A stretch of 64,000 nucleotides of DNA, taken from positions 310,001 through 374,000 of the forward strand of contig CP061031.1 of assembly GCA_014490595.1 (NCBI GenBank). The letters are read 5' to 3'. This DNA is from Corynebacterium wankanglinii. GTDB lineage: Bacteria > Actinomycetota > Actinomycetes > Mycobacteriales > Mycobacteriaceae. A program made the position numbers and the translations under genes. Position 1 is the stretch's first letter; each line of letters begins with the position of its first letter. The notes under the pieces were generated by a model. That model did no database searches. It saw only the letters and a list, made by a program, of their open reading frames with translations, and was not told where the DNA came from. Of the stretch, positions 54,053 to 63,254 are shown piece after piece.

Positions 54053-55021
54053 GTGGTGCGATTAGGTGTATTAGACGTCGGCAGCAACACGATCCATCTC
54101 GTGGCGGTCGATGCGTACAGTGGTGGCCGCCCGACCCCGATGAGCGACTGGAAACAGCCGTTGCGTCTGGTGGAACTGCTGGACAAGAAGGGCAATATCG
54201 AGGCCAAGGGCGTAGACAAGCTCGTTGACGCCGTCCAGGAGGCCTCCGACCTCGCGAATAACCTCAAGTGCGAGGAGCTGCTCGCCTTCGCCACCTCCGC
54301 GGTGCGCTCGGCGACGAACTCCGACGAAGTGCTCAAGCGCGTGGAGAAGAAAACCGGCGTGAAGCTGAACATCCTCTCCGGCGAAGAGGAAGCGCAGCTG
54401 ACGTTCCTGGCCGCGCGCCGCTGGCACGGCTGGTCCGCCGGCCGCATCACCAACTTCGACATCGGCGGCGGATCGCTGGAGATCTCCACCGGCACCGAGG
54501 AAATGCCCGACCTGGCAGTTTCTTTGGACCTGGGTGCGGGGCGATTGACCCACGAGTGGTTCGACACTGACCCGCCGGAGCGGAAAAAGATCAACATGCT
54601 GCGCGACTACATCGACGCGGAGCTGGCGGGCCCCGCGGAGCAGTTCAAGGCGATGGGCGAGGCGGGCCTGGCAGTGGGCACGTCGAAGACGTTCCGCTCG
54701 CTGGCGCGCCTGACGGGTGCGGCCCCGTCCTCCGCCGGCCCGTACGTGCAGCGCACGCTCACCGCGCCCGGCTTGCGCCAGCTCATCGCGTTCATCTCCC
54801 GCATGACTGCGGCGGACCGCGCGGAGCTGGAAGGCATCAACGCTGACCGCTCCCACCAGATCGTCGCTGGCGCGTTGGTTGCGGAAGCTGCGATGCGTGC
54901 GCTGAATGTTGATAAGTTAGAGATCTGCCCGTGGGCATTGCGCGAGGGCGTCATTCTCAAGCGCATCGACCAGGGTGCCTTGGACGCCCACAACAACGCC
55001 GATGAAGGAGACGACAACTAA
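54053..55021 (+). CDS. Exopolyphosphatase / Ppx-GppA family
   Basis: 322 residues. ASKHA fold: [19 protein letters not shown] (phosphate 1), [18 protein letters not shown] (phosphate 2), [15 protein letters not shown]. Hydrolyses polyphosphate or pppGpp; homolog of Rv0496. Start GTG 54053 or 54056; TACCCT 6 nt before 54056 suggests a leaderless start there. Its stop overlaps the next ATG (TAATG). Near senX3-regX3, consistent with phosphate metabolism. Confidence 0.9.
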   Translation: MVRLGVLDVGSNTIHLVAVDAYSGGRPTPMSDWKQPLRLVELLDKKGNIEAKGVDKLVDAVQEASDLANNLKCEELLAFATSAVRSATNSDEVLKRVEKKTGVKLNILSGEEEAQLTFLAARRWHGWSAGRITNFDIGGGSLEISTGTEEMPDLAVSLDLGAGRLTHEWFDTDPPERKKINMLRDYIDAELAGPAEQFKAMGEAGLAVGTSKTFRSLARLTGAAPSSAGPYVQRTLTAPGLRQLIAFISRMTAADRAELEGINADRSHQIVAGALVAEAAMRALNVDKLEICPWALREGVILKRIDQGALDAHNNADEGDDN

Positions 55022-55923
55022 TGGCCGATAAGCAGCTCACGGTTGCCGAGCTCCTCGCCCGCGCCGAGAAGGAAAACCCGGAGGCTGGCCGCCGCCCGCG
55101 CCGCCGCCGCAGCCTCGAGGACGGCGGCGTCTCCGTCGCCGAGCTGACCGACTCGTTTAAAAAGGTCGAGGTCAAACCGGCTGAGGTCAAGCACTCCAGC
55201 GTGCCTATCGACGCACCTTCGGGCGCCCCCGCACCAGCGTCAACACCGGAACCCGCGCCGTCGACTCCCGCAACGCCGCAGCCAGTGCCGTCGACCTCCG
55301 TGAAGCTGCGCCCAGCCGAGAAGCCAGCTGCCGCGAAGGCGCAGGATGAAAAACCTGCGGTTGAGAAGCTGCAGGTTGTAAAGCCTGCAGCTGAGGCGGC
55401 CAAGAAGACCGAAAAGGCTGAGACGGCTAAGCAGACGCCCGCGACGCCGACCTCCAAGCCGGCACCCGCGCCGCAGGCGAAGCCCGCCGAGGGCGAGACG
55501 ACGGTGCTGCGCAAGGTTGAGGCGGAGCCCGTCGTAAAGCAAGCGTCCGTGCAGCCGGACGACACGAACGAGATCCGTGCCGTCCAGGCCCCTGAGCCGC
55601 AGCGCGCGGAGACGGACATCTTCGACGAGCCCGCCGCCGAGCCCGAGGCGGTGGAGGACTTCGAGGTCGAGGAAGCCACCGTCAACCCGGTCCTGCTGGT
55701 TCTGCTGGTGTTCTGCGGCGTGCTGCTGGGCGTGCTGGGATTCCTGGCGTTTACGTGGCTTTGGGCCAACACCATGGCGATCGTCGCGGCGCTCGTGGGT
55801 ATCGGTGCTGTCGCCGCTGTGGTGGCCGCCGTTGGCGCGATGGCCGCCGGCCGCGACAAGGTGACCATGGTCATCGCGGGTCTCGCCGCTGCTGTGGTGG
55901 CGTTCGGCCCGGCTCTGCTGTAG
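55021..55923 (+). CDS. Proline/alanine-rich membrane protein (Rv0497-like)
   Basis: 300 residues. A short N-terminal VAELLARAEKENPEAGRRPR segment with a basic patch RRPRRRRSLEDGG is followed by ~150 residues of low-complexity Pro/Ala/Lys sequence, then two hydrophobic helices (about 222-245 and 253-300). Overlaps ppx by the TAATG. The basic LARAEKENP...RRRR motif is typical of the actinobacterial family; function unknown, likely an envelope-associated protein with a disordered cytoplasmic domain. Confidence 0.8.
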   Translation: MADKQLTVAELLARAEKENPEAGRRPRRRRSLEDGGVSVAELTDSFKKVEVKPAEVKHSSVPIDAPSGAPAPASTPEPAPSTPATPQPVPSTSVKLRPAEKPAAAKAQDEKPAVEKLQVVKPAAEAAKKTEKAETAKQTPATPTSKPAPAPQAKPAEGETTVLRKVEAEPVVKQASVQPDDTNEIRAVQAPEPQRAETDIFDEPAAEPEAVEDFEVEEATVNPVLLVLLVFCGVLLGVLGFLAFTWLWANTMAIVAALVGIGAVAAVVAAVGAMAAGRDKVTMVIAGLAAAVVAFGPALL

Positions 55924-55935
55924 GGGCGGGAGCGT

Positions 55936-56746
55936 ATGGAACGTATCGCGGTCATCGGCGCGGGCAATATCGGCGAGGCGTGTATTTCCGGGTTGCTCAG
56001 CTCGGGGGTGGAACCCTCGGCCATCATCGCCACCAACAGGTCGTCCGAGCGGAGCGCCGAACTGGCGGAGCGCTACGGTGTGCACACCACCTCCAACAAC
56101 CGGGAGGCCGTGCGCGACGCGGATGTCGCGCTGCTGTGCGTCAAGCCGGCGCAGATCTTGGATGTGATCGCGGAGCTCGGGGAAGCTCACCAACTCCGGA
56201 TCTTCCACCGTGCTGGTGTCTATGGCTGCAGGCGTGACCATTGCGGCGATGGAGGAGGCTGTCTCCGCCGCGGGCACGCCGATTGTGCGGGTCATGCCGA
56301 ACACCCCCATGCTGGTGGGCAAGGGGGTGCTCGCCGCGGCGTGCGGTCGATTTGTGGACGACAACCAGCGCGCTGGCGTGGTGGAGCTGCTGTCTGCGGC
56401 CGGGCAGGTGGTCGAAGTGGCCGAGTCCCAGATGGATGCCGTGACGGCCATCTCTGGTTCTGGCCCGGCGTACTTTTTCCTGGTCGCCGAGGCGCTGGTG
56501 GATGCCGGCGTGTCCCTCGGGTTGCCGCGCGAGCTTGCGCAGCAGCTGGCGTGTGCCACGGCCTCCGGCGCCGGCGCCATGTTGGCAGGCGGGGACAGCC
56601 CGGTGCAGCTCCGCGCGAACGTGTCCTCACCTGGTGGCACGACGGCGCGCGCGGTCCGCGAGCTGGAGGAGTCGGGGCTGCGTGGGGCGTTCTACCGCGC
56701 CACGGAACTCTGCGCGAAACGCTCGAGCGAGCTGGGCAAGTCCTAG
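55936..56746 (+). pseudogene. proC: Pyrroline-5-carboxylate reductase, frameshifted
   Basis: Starts MERIAVIGAGNIGEACISGL (Rossmann) and continues to [10 protein letters not shown], then breaks near 56185. One added base gives [55 protein letters not shown] and the C-terminal [20 protein letters not shown], about 270 residues, full length for ProC. Last step of proline synthesis. A one-base gap in such a conserved enzyme suggests sequencing error. Confidence 0.92.
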
Positions 56747-56918
56747 TCCCAACTTTCACAACCGTTTCTGTGGGTTCACTGCCTGCACTTTGAAAATTTT
56801 CCTCCACTTAAGTCGCACTCGGCGCTCATTTCACGTTAGGGTGGTTTAAGCACGTGCGTGTTCGTCCTGCGGGAGGGGAAGCCTGCAGCGCGTTTGCGTG
56901 CCGAGAGGTATGAATTAA

Positions 56919-57110
56919 GTGGTTAACGAAGATAAAGGAAAGTTCCTGACGGTCGCCGAGGTCGCCGAGATCATGCGCGTGTCCAAGATGACCGTCTACC
57001 GCCTGGTCCACTCCGGCGAGCTGCCCGCAGTCCGCGTGGGCCGCTCCTTCCGCGTGAACGAGACTGCGGTGAGCGAGTACCTGGAGTCCTCCGTCTACGA
57101 CGTGGGATAG
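56919..57110 (+). CDS. Helix-turn-helix regulator, BldC/excisionase-like
   Basis: 63 residues from GTG 56919 (VNEDKGKFLTVAEVAEIMRV). One MerR/excisionase-type winged helix: LTVAEVAEIMRVSKMTVYRL, then VHSGELPAVRVGRSFRV. Same position as Rv0500A between proC and bS22. DNA-binding regulator; target unknown. GAGAGG lies about 10 nt upstream of the GTG. Confidence 0.88.
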   Translation: MVNEDKGKFLTVAEVAEIMRVSKMTVYRLVHSGELPAVRVGRSFRVNETAVSEYLESSVYDVG

Positions 57111-57142
57111 TCCAGGGTCTCGTTTACAGGACTCCGAGAAAA

Positions 57143-57179
57143 ACCCGCCGCACCGGTTTCACGGCGCGGCGGGTGTTTT
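57143..57179 (+). terminator. Terminator after the BldC-like gene
   Basis: Nine-bp stem ACCCGCCGC/GCGGCGGGT preceded by A-rich DNA and followed by G and four T. Confidence 0.85.
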
Positions 57180-57317
57180 GGCGCTGAAAAGGCCTGCCGG
57201 TATGCTTTGAACGATCAGGTCGGCCACCCCCTGCGGGAGTGTGCACCTCCCGCGAGCCGCGGAAGCGGTTGCGCCGGCCGCGTACGTACGCACTTTGAAC
57301 AGAAAAGAGGTAACCCA

Positions 57318-57419
57318 ATGGGTTCAGTGATTAAGAAGCGCCGCAAGCGCATGTCCAAGAAGAAGCACCGCAAGATGCTCCGCCGCACTCGCGTGCAGCG
57401 TCGTAAGCTCGGCAAGTAA
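57318..57419 (+). CDS. Small ribosomal protein bS22 (AURKAIP1/COX24 domain)
   Basis: 33 residues, 58% Lys/Arg: [20 protein letters not shown] then [13 protein letters not shown]. Matches the actinobacterial bS22 protein of the 30S subunit (Rv0500B). ATG follows AGAGG at 7 nt; the in-frame upstream extension is rejected. A structured leader (GCGGGAG/CTCCCGC hairpin) lies between TATGCT (57200-57205) and the gene. Terminator at 57430-57458. Confidence 0.93.
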   Translation: MGSVIKKRRKRMSKKKHRKMLRRTRVQRRKLGK

Positions 57420-57429
57420 GCCGTGTGTC

Positions 57430-57458
57430 GCCCGCCTCCATTTACGGAGGCGGGCTTT
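57430..57458 (+). terminator. Terminator of bS22
   Basis: Ten-bp stem GCCCGCCTCC/GGAGGCGGGC, loop ATTTAC, then TTT. Marks the left edge of the accessory island. Confidence 0.88.
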
Positions 57459-57567
57459 GTGCTGTCTTGTCCCGGCCCCGCAAAGCGATTAGGTGGTAGC
57501 GGAGGCTGACGCGTTGCTGAACAATCTGGGAGCTTCACCTTAGGGTCATGAAAGGTGATTACGCGCC

Positions 57568-57597
57568 GGCACAAGTTGTGCCAACGCCACCTATAAT
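57568..57597 (+). promoter_or_regulatory. TATAAT promoter with a palindromic operator for the ABC exporter operon
   Basis: A perfect 15-bp palindrome GGCACAAGTTGTGCC (57568-57582) covers the -35 position of a perfect -10 hexamer TATAAT (57592-57597). The leader to the ABC gene (57598-57770) can form ACCCC..GGTTT/AAACC..GGGGT near 57692-57726. A 76-codon open frame across this stretch is not counted as a gene because the promoter lies inside it. Confidence 0.6.
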
Positions 57598-57770
57598 TTT
57601 GGTCGACGCCAGACCACTGGGCAGAGAAGGTACGGAGTGGACAAACGGTACTTCCGTTCTTCGTGTGGAAGACGTCGCTGTGCAGGGACCCCGGATGTGG
57701 TTTACCGGTCCGTGGAAACCGGGGTATGTCACTGTATTGAGTTCGAGATTCGCTTCAGAAAGGTATCATC

Positions 57771-58682
57771 ATGAATGAGGAGTTGAACTCCCAGAAGGAC
57801 ACAGCGATCCTTTCTGTCCGTTCTGCATCCAAGAGCTTTGGAGAAGTCCAGGCTCTAAACGGGGTCAGCTTCGAAGTCTTCCCCGGAGAACTAGTCGGTG
57901 TACTGGGTGAAAACGGAGCAGGGAAATCGACTCTCTTTTCACTTATCAGCGGGCTCAACACTCCAACATCTGGTTCCGTGAGCCTCATGGGCAATAACCC
58001 TCGACACCAAAAAGCTCGTCGCAACATCGGTGTCACCCCTCAGGGGACTGGTGTAGACCCCCGCATGCGCGTTAGTGATTTCCTCAACTTCGTAGGATTC
58101 CACTTCGGCACGCGCTCTCTTGTCGAAGAAATTCTCGAAAAATTTCGTCTGACACACCTGTCCGACAAGGTGATCGGGGGTCTATCAGGAGGGCAACAAC
58201 GTCTGGTCTCGGTTGCAGCAGCATTTCTTGCTGACGCTCCGCTAACCATTCTGGACGAACCCACCACGGGCTTGGACACCGTTACTCGGTCGGCGATCTG
58301 GGAATCGATTCGTTCGATTACAGGAGAAGACCGAGCATTGTTGGTATCAAGCCACTACCTCGAGGAAATCGAGAACCTGTGTGATCGAGTAATCGTCATG
58401 CAGAAGGGAAAACTCATCGCCGACTCGGAAACGCAATCTCTGCTCGGTGCGTCTACCGGATCTGTCATCACTCTCGGTGGGGTAGGGGACAGAGCGATTT
58501 CCGGAGAGGGACAAGCGTTTGAAGTCATCAGAAATGAAGGAGACGAAATAGATCTTCGAACATCTGATGTCAAGCAGGCGCTTACTTCACTTGCCGCGGA
58601 TGGGTGGCCATTTGACCGCATCGAGATTTCTCACCCGTCGCTAGAGCAAGCTTTCATCACGATGACAGAAAAGGAGAAATAG
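57771..58682 (+). CDS. ABC transporter ATP-binding protein
   Basis: 303 residues. Walker A GENGAGKST near residue 47, ABC signature LSGGQQRLVS, Walker B LTILDEPTTGLD, and H-loop SSHYLEEIENL; CcmA/DrrA-like subgroup of drug or peptide exporters with a C-terminal extension. RBS GAAAGG at good spacing. Base composition is clearly AT-richer than the core genes, indicating acquisition. The next gene starts 3 bp downstream and encodes the permease. Confidence 0.93.
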   Translation: MNEELNSQKDTAILSVRSASKSFGEVQALNGVSFEVFPGELVGVLGENGAGKSTLFSLISGLNTPTSGSVSLMGNNPRHQKARRNIGVTPQGTGVDPRMRVSDFLNFVGFHFGTRSLVEEILEKFRLTHLSDKVIGGLSGGQQRLVSVAAAFLADAPLTILDEPTTGLDTVTRSAIWESIRSITGEDRALLVSSHYLEEIENLCDRVIVMQKGKLIADSETQSLLGASTGSVITLGGVGDRAISGEGQAFEVIRNEGDEIDLRTSDVKQALTSLAADGWPFDRIEISHPSLEQAFITMTEKEK

Positions 58683-58684
58683 TC

Positions 58685-59491
58685 GTGTCATCAGCCATTG
58701 AGCAGACCCCTGTGTCGCCAAAGGACAGGCGTCAGTTTCCCTCAGATGCTTCCATCGCTTTTCTATGGCTTAAGAACGAGATCGTGGCTTGGATCAAGGA
58801 GCCTGCCGCGGTTCTTCTTAACATGGCGTATCCCCTGCTTATGCTTGTTTTCCTCTTTGTCATCGGAGGGGACGCTGTCCGGAAGAATGCAGATATCGCC
58901 ACTCCAGCAGTCGCACTTCTGGCTCTCACCGGTGTGCTGATGGTAGGAATCAACCTTCCTGCGAACGGCATCAACGGAGTACGACAGGGAGACTATTACT
59001 ACTACCTGAGGACTCTCCCCACAGGAGTAGGAACCAGGCTAATCGCATGGAGCGGAGCACCATTTTTGCTGGCGGTAACAAGCGCCTTGGTTGGTCTCGG
59101 TGTCGGCTTGATGTTCAGCTCGGCACGTTATACTCTCACACAGCTAGGTTTGCTTTTCCTAGTGTTCTGCGCGTTCGCGCTATGTACTACAGCTATCGGT
59201 GTGGCTTTCGGTTTCCTGCTCTCCAGCCGTACGTCTTTGGCAGTCTCACTAGGCGTTTCCTTTATCCTTTTGCTGCTTAGCGGAGCCCGGGAGATGGCCA
59301 GCGTCCCCACCTTCCTGGATATGACTGCCAAGCTGTTGCCGTCTACAGCGGCTACAGAGCTATGCCAGTCAATACTGACAGATGTAGATACCAACGGATG
59401 GTGGGTAGCTTCTCTAGCCATCTGGGTAGCCTTAGCATTGTTGCTAGCGGTGGTGTCCATTCGTCGCGACGAAAACAGCAAATTCTCCTAG
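58685..59491 (+). CDS. ABC-2 type transporter permease
   Basis: 268 residues from GTG 58685. Six hydrophobic helices beginning AVLLNMAYPLLMLVFLFVIG, with NGVRQGDYYYYLRTLPTGVG between helices 2 and 3, typical of ABC-2 exporters. Forms a heteromeric pump with the upstream ATPase, possibly for a peptide, lipid or drug. Same AT-richer composition. Confidence 0.9.
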   Translation: MSSAIEQTPVSPKDRRQFPSDASIAFLWLKNEIVAWIKEPAAVLLNMAYPLLMLVFLFVIGGDAVRKNADIATPAVALLALTGVLMVGINLPANGINGVRQGDYYYYLRTLPTGVGTRLIAWSGAPFLLAVTSALVGLGVGLMFSSARYTLTQLGLLFLVFCAFALCTTAIGVAFGFLLSSRTSLAVSLGVSFILLLLSGAREMASVPTFLDMTAKLLPSTAATELCQSILTDVDTNGWWVASLAIWVALALLLAVVSIRRDENSKFS

Positions 59492-59540
59492 TGACTGCTC
59501 ATACTGCAGATCTATAACACTCGGCTTAGAGAGGCATGAA

Positions 59541-59627
59541 ATGAAAATGAACAAGAAGATGATTCCCTACGTCTGCGTGGCGGGAACACTGCTGATCTTC
59601 TTCATCATCTATCTGGTGACCAGCTAA
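59541..59627 (+). CDS. 28-residue single-helix membrane peptide
   Basis: ATG at 59541 follows AGAGAGG at 6 nt, and the peptide is MKMNKKMIPYVCVAGTLLIF plus FIIYLVTS: three lysines then one membrane-spanning helix. It lies 50 bp after the permease in the same direction and composition, so it is likely co-transcribed. Could be a transporter subunit or regulator, or a small toxin-like peptide; no family recognised. Confidence 0.6.
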   Translation: MKMNKKMIPYVCVAGTLLIFFIIYLVTS

Positions 59628-59708
59628 CAGACCTGACCTGCCCGAATAAGCAGCGAGGCGACTAGGAGAAAATCTTGCTGTAACAGACGGTGTCATACAG
59701 TGCTTCGT

Positions 59709-59930
59709 TTACTCTCTAAGAGACTCCGGAGTAGATCGTTGTAGGACTACCTTGTCCTGAAGCCGACTCCAGTACTCCTTCTCCTCTTGGTAAGCGGAGT
59801 TAATAGAGCCAAGAACAGCGTCAGGAATCCAGAGGAGGGGTTCGTCTCGGTCAAGTCCGGTGGTGTGGTGTATCTGCCCTTTCAATAGAACTAGCAGCGT
59901 GATGGATTTACGGTCCGGCGCGTGATCGAT
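59709..59930 (-). pseudogene. C-terminal fragment of a conserved hypothetical protein
   Basis: Reading the minus strand from about 59930 gives HAPDRKSITLLVLLKGQIHH, then TTGLDRDEPLLWIPDAVLGS, then INSAYQEEKEYWSRLQDKVV and a stop at 59711-59709. The DEPLLWIPDAV motif is the conserved C-terminus of an actinobacterial hypothetical family often found near mobile DNA. The N-terminal part is absent; the fragment abuts the IS256 remnant, which probably truncated it. Confidence 0.6.
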
Positions 59931-60500
59931 GCTGGTGCGTCATCATGCGGCGTCCTCAGCGGTTTCGACGGCGTCGATGACGGTGCTGGTGATCATGGTG
60001 TGCTACCTCAAGGCGTCTCCACCCGCAGAATGAACGACTCGGTGGCAACGCTGGGCATCACCAACCTGTCGAAATCGCAGGTCTCGCGCATGTCGGAGGA
60101 ACTCGACGAGATGGTCGCCGATTTTAAAAACCGCCCACTTGATCCCGGCGGATACGCCTACTTGTCGTGCGACGCGCTCACGATCAAAGTCCGTGAAGGC
60201 GGCCGGGTGGTCAAATGCTTTAAGGCTGCTTGCCACTGGGGTCAACGCCGACGGCTACCGTGAAATGCTTGGCATGCACGTCGCCACAGCTGAGTCCAAC
60301 GCGTCGTGGAAAGGCTTCTTCCAAGATCTTAAAAGCCCGTGGGCTTCGCGATGTCTACTTGGTCACCAGTGATGCCCACGAAGGCATCCAACACGCGATA
60401 TCTGAAGCACTGCCCGATGCGGCCTGGCAGCGATGCCGGACACATTTCGCGAAGAACCTCTACGAAAAGGTCCCGAAAAGGCTTTCACCCAACTAGACGG
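59920..60500 (+). pseudogene. IS256-family (mutator) transposase remnant with several frameshifts
   Basis: Pieces in three forward frames read in order MTVLVIMVCYLK / GVSTRRMNDSVATLGITNLS, KSQVSRMSEELDEMVADFKN and YLSCDALTIKVREGGRVVKC / LLATGVNADGYREMLGMHVA, ASWKGFFQDLK / ARGLRDVYLVTSDAHEGIQH, PDAAWQRCRTHFAKNLYEKV. The CDALTIKVRE aspartate and the second TSDAHEG aspartate of the DDE site are visible. Both the N-terminus and the C-terminus with the third acidic residue are missing. Breaks include both lost and gained bases, so real decay is likely here. Confidence 0.85.
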
Positions 60501-60739
60501 TCAGGAACCAGGGCCTGGACACGCGCACGGGGCGCTGCCTTTGGCTATGTAATGTGGCCGTATGCCTCAGGACGCGTTGAAACCCGTTTCGGAGTGTTGC
60601 GACCGGCTAGTTGGTAGCGGTGTGGTGACTTTCGGGTAGCGGTTCAGTGGGTTTCCGGTAGCGGGGTTGGCGGTGGCGGGTGATGCTTTCGGGTGGTTGC
60701 GCCACAGGGGTGTAGCCGGTTACCGGAAGGAGTCCGCTG

Positions 60740-62383
60740 ATGACGGATTACCGGGCGGTGATGAAGCTGCTTGTGCAGCAGCGTTCGTACCGCCAGATTG
60801 AACAACAGCTCGGGTGCTCGCACCGCACGATTTCCCGGTCGAATCAGGTGCTTCGATCCCTTGGGATTCGCACCGTCGACCAGGTTTTGGCGTTGACGGA
60901 TGATGAGCTCGACGAGTTATTCGTAGATGGGCGCAGTACCGGCCAGGGCGAGTTCGTCCCTATCGATTTTGATGCGGTGGTCAAAGCCCGCACGGGGCGT
61001 AACAAGCAGACACTGCAAGTGCTGTGGGCGCGCTACACCACCACACCTGCTTTACCCGGCCAGCTTCATTACAGCTACGACCGGTTTCGCCAGTTGGTGG
61101 CGTCTCATGTCGATGCGGCCGGTTTGACCGCACGCATCACCCATACACCGGGGCACACCATGCAGGTGGATTGGGCAGGCACCAAGATGCGCCTGTTCGA
61201 CCCTTATGGCGCACCGGGGGTGAAGGTCAGCGTGTTTGTCGCCTCAATGCCGTATTCAGGGATGATTTTTGCCCTCGCATGTCCGGATGAGCGCCAGCAT
61301 TCCTGGCTTGATGCCCACCACCACGCGTTCGCCTACTTCGGGGGCGTGCCTGAGGTTGTGGTGCCGGATAATGCCTCGACTGCGTCGAACGCGATCAGCG
61401 CGGCGGATCGAAACCGCAAGGTCAACGACACCTACGAGCAGTTTTTGGAGCATTACAACACCGCAGCACTGCCCACGAGGGCGAAACGGCCGAAAGACAA
61501 AGCGAATGTCGAAGCCGCAGTCAAGATCGTCACCCACAAGGTCATCCACGCACTCGATGGCCACCAGTGCGTCGACCTTGACGAACTCAACTCGCGAATT
61601 CAGCAGCTGGTTGACCAGATCAACCAGGCGGTACCGTTTCGTCACCAGCAGTCAAGCCGCAAAGACATTTTCGATGCGCATGAAAGGCACCTGTTGACAG
61701 CGCTTCCCGATACCCCGTGGCAGCGCACCGAGTGGAAACGCGCCAAGGTCGCCCCAGATTTCCACATCACCGTAGCTAGCGTGCGGTACTCCGTGCCGCA
61801 CCAGCTCGTTGGCCGCACTGTCGATGTGCGCATCACCGGGCAAGTGCTCACGGTCTTCGATGGTGGCCGTGCCGTTACAACCCACACGCTTGCCCACACC
61901 CGCGGGGCGTATGTCACCGATGCCGACCACATACCGGCGAACATGGATCACACCCAGGGACTGTGGACGAGCGATTACTTCCTGCGCGAAGCCCAAAAGA
62001 TCGGGCCGGCGACACGCACCGTCATCGAGGAAATGATCGCGGCGAAAGCAATCCCGGCCCAGGCGTACCAATCGTGCAGGAACGTGCTGTCAATGGGCAA
62101 ACACGCCAACAAGCTCGTGTTGGAAGAAGCATGTAAGCGCTTGGTCTCCTCCGACGGGACCCGCCGGGCGGTGTCCTACACCGCGGTCAAAAACATGATG
62201 GCCGCCGTACGCAAAGAAGTCGCAACCCGACCACACGGCTTCGACCAACCGGCACCGGCCACACCTGGGCATCGGGCCCACCCGTCCGCCGCTGCCACAC
62301 GCGACACCAGCGGCGCCTACCTCGGTGGCGCAGCACAGTTCAGCCTGGACAACCTCATCAAGAAAGGAACCACAACGCCATGA
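60740..62383 (+). CDS. istA: IS21 family transposase IstA
   Basis: 547 residues. N-terminal helix-turn-helix (QRSYRQIEQQLGCSHRTISR), then an rve/DDE domain with HTMQVDWAGTKM (D), VVPDNAS (D) and KDKANVEAAVKIV (E), and a C-terminal DNA-binding part. Cuts and joins the element ends. Its stop overlaps the istB start by 4 bp (ATGA). All catalytic residues are intact, so it may be active. Confidence 0.95.
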   Translation: MTDYRAVMKLLVQQRSYRQIEQQLGCSHRTISRSNQVLRSLGIRTVDQVLALTDDELDELFVDGRSTGQGEFVPIDFDAVVKARTGRNKQTLQVLWARYTTTPALPGQLHYSYDRFRQLVASHVDAAGLTARITHTPGHTMQVDWAGTKMRLFDPYGAPGVKVSVFVASMPYSGMIFALACPDERQHSWLDAHHHAFAYFGGVPEVVVPDNASTASNAISAADRNRKVNDTYEQFLEHYNTAALPTRAKRPKDKANVEAAVKIVTHKVIHALDGHQCVDLDELNSRIQQLVDQINQAVPFRHQQSSRKDIFDAHERHLLTALPDTPWQRTEWKRAKVAPDFHITVASVRYSVPHQLVGRTVDVRITGQVLTVFDGGRAVTTHTLAHTRGAYVTDADHIPANMDHTQGLWTSDYFLREAQKIGPATRTVIEEMIAAKAIPAQAYQSCRNVLSMGKHANKLVLEEACKRLVSSDGTRRAVSYTAVKNMMAAVRKEVATRPHGFDQPAPATPGHRAHPSAAATRDTSGAYLGGAAQFSLDNLIKKGTTTP

Positions 62384-63147
62384 CCCCACCGACCCCGCCG
62401 CAAGAGCGTTTCCTCGACGAATCCGTCCTCGCGGACTTCACAGCGATGCGCATGACAGCCTTCGGCAAAAGCGTCATCGACATCGCCAACGACCCAGCCT
62501 TCGACACGTGGACCTTCTCCCAAAAGGTGCTCTACGCACTCGACAAAGAAGTCGCGGCCAGACGCGAACGCCGCATCAACAAACTGCTCAAGGCATCACG
62601 ATCGCCAAACCCCGATGCCTGCCTCGAAGACGTCGTCTACGCACCTGACCGCAACATCAACCCAGAACAAGTCAGCCGACTCGCTCACGGACAATGGTGC
62701 CACCTGGGCCAAAACATTGTCATCTTGGGCAAATCCTCAGTCGGCAAGACCTACCTCGCCCAAGCTCTGATCACCGCAGCATGCCGCAACGACTACTCCG
62801 CCAGGTTCTACCGCACCGACATGCTTGCCGCGCACTTCGCAGTGATGCCGCTCGACGACCCAGCCCGGCTCAAACTCACCCGCGAGTTGATCAACGTCGA
62901 TGTGTTAGTCCTCGACGACTTCCTCACCACCCCAGTCGATGCCGCCACCGCGCACCTGCTCTTCAACATTCTCTCCGAACGAGAAAGCAACCGATCAACG
63001 ATCGTGACCTCACAGTTCACCCCGCAAGATTGGTACAGATCTATCCCGGACGCTGTCATCGCCGAGTCCATCCTCAACCGACTCATCGCCGGCGCCGAAA
63101 TCATCACCCTCGAAGGACCAAACATGAGACTGGAAGCTAACCAGTAA
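62380..63147 (+). CDS. istB: IS21 family helper ATPase IstB
   Basis: 255 residues. DnaC-like AAA+ ATPase: IVILGKSSVGKTYLAQALIT (Walker A), LVLDDFLTT (Walker B), and STIVTSQFTPQDWYRSIPDA (sensor/arginine region). Selects the target and activates IstA. Overlap with istA indicates translational coupling. Confidence 0.95.
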   Translation: MTPPTPPQERFLDESVLADFTAMRMTAFGKSVIDIANDPAFDTWTFSQKVLYALDKEVAARRERRINKLLKASRSPNPDACLEDVVYAPDRNINPEQVSRLAHGQWCHLGQNIVILGKSSVGKTYLAQALITAACRNDYSARFYRTDMLAAHFAVMPLDDPARLKLTRELINVDVLVLDDFLTTPVDAATAHLLFNILSERESNRSTIVTSQFTPQDWYRSIPDAVIAESILNRLIAGAEIITLEGPNMRLEANQ

Positions 63148-63254
63148 CACACAAAGCGCCTGAGCAGGGACCCGCTACCGGATCCCCACTCAAGCGCTAC
63201 CACAAACTCACCACACCGCTTCCATTTCGATCTTCTAAACATCGGAGCTACCGC

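Larger units (their letters stand above)
60612..63224 (+). mobile_element. Complete IS21-family insertion element
   Basis: 2613 bp bounded by TG..CA ends and 54-bp imperfect terminal inverted repeats (60612-60665 and 63171-63224) with about 46 of 54 positions matching without gaps. Each end contains three spaced GGTAGCG-type repeats, the multiple transposase-binding sites typical of IS21. Carries istA and istB. No clear target duplication: the left flank ends cggctagt and the right begins tttcgatc. The right end lies 30 bp before the ASCH-domain gene. Confidence 0.92.

Noticed and set aside
57548..57778. 76-codon ORF before the ABC ATPase
   Set aside because: It contains the TATAAT promoter, has no recognisable domain and no clear ribosome site; treated as leader DNA.
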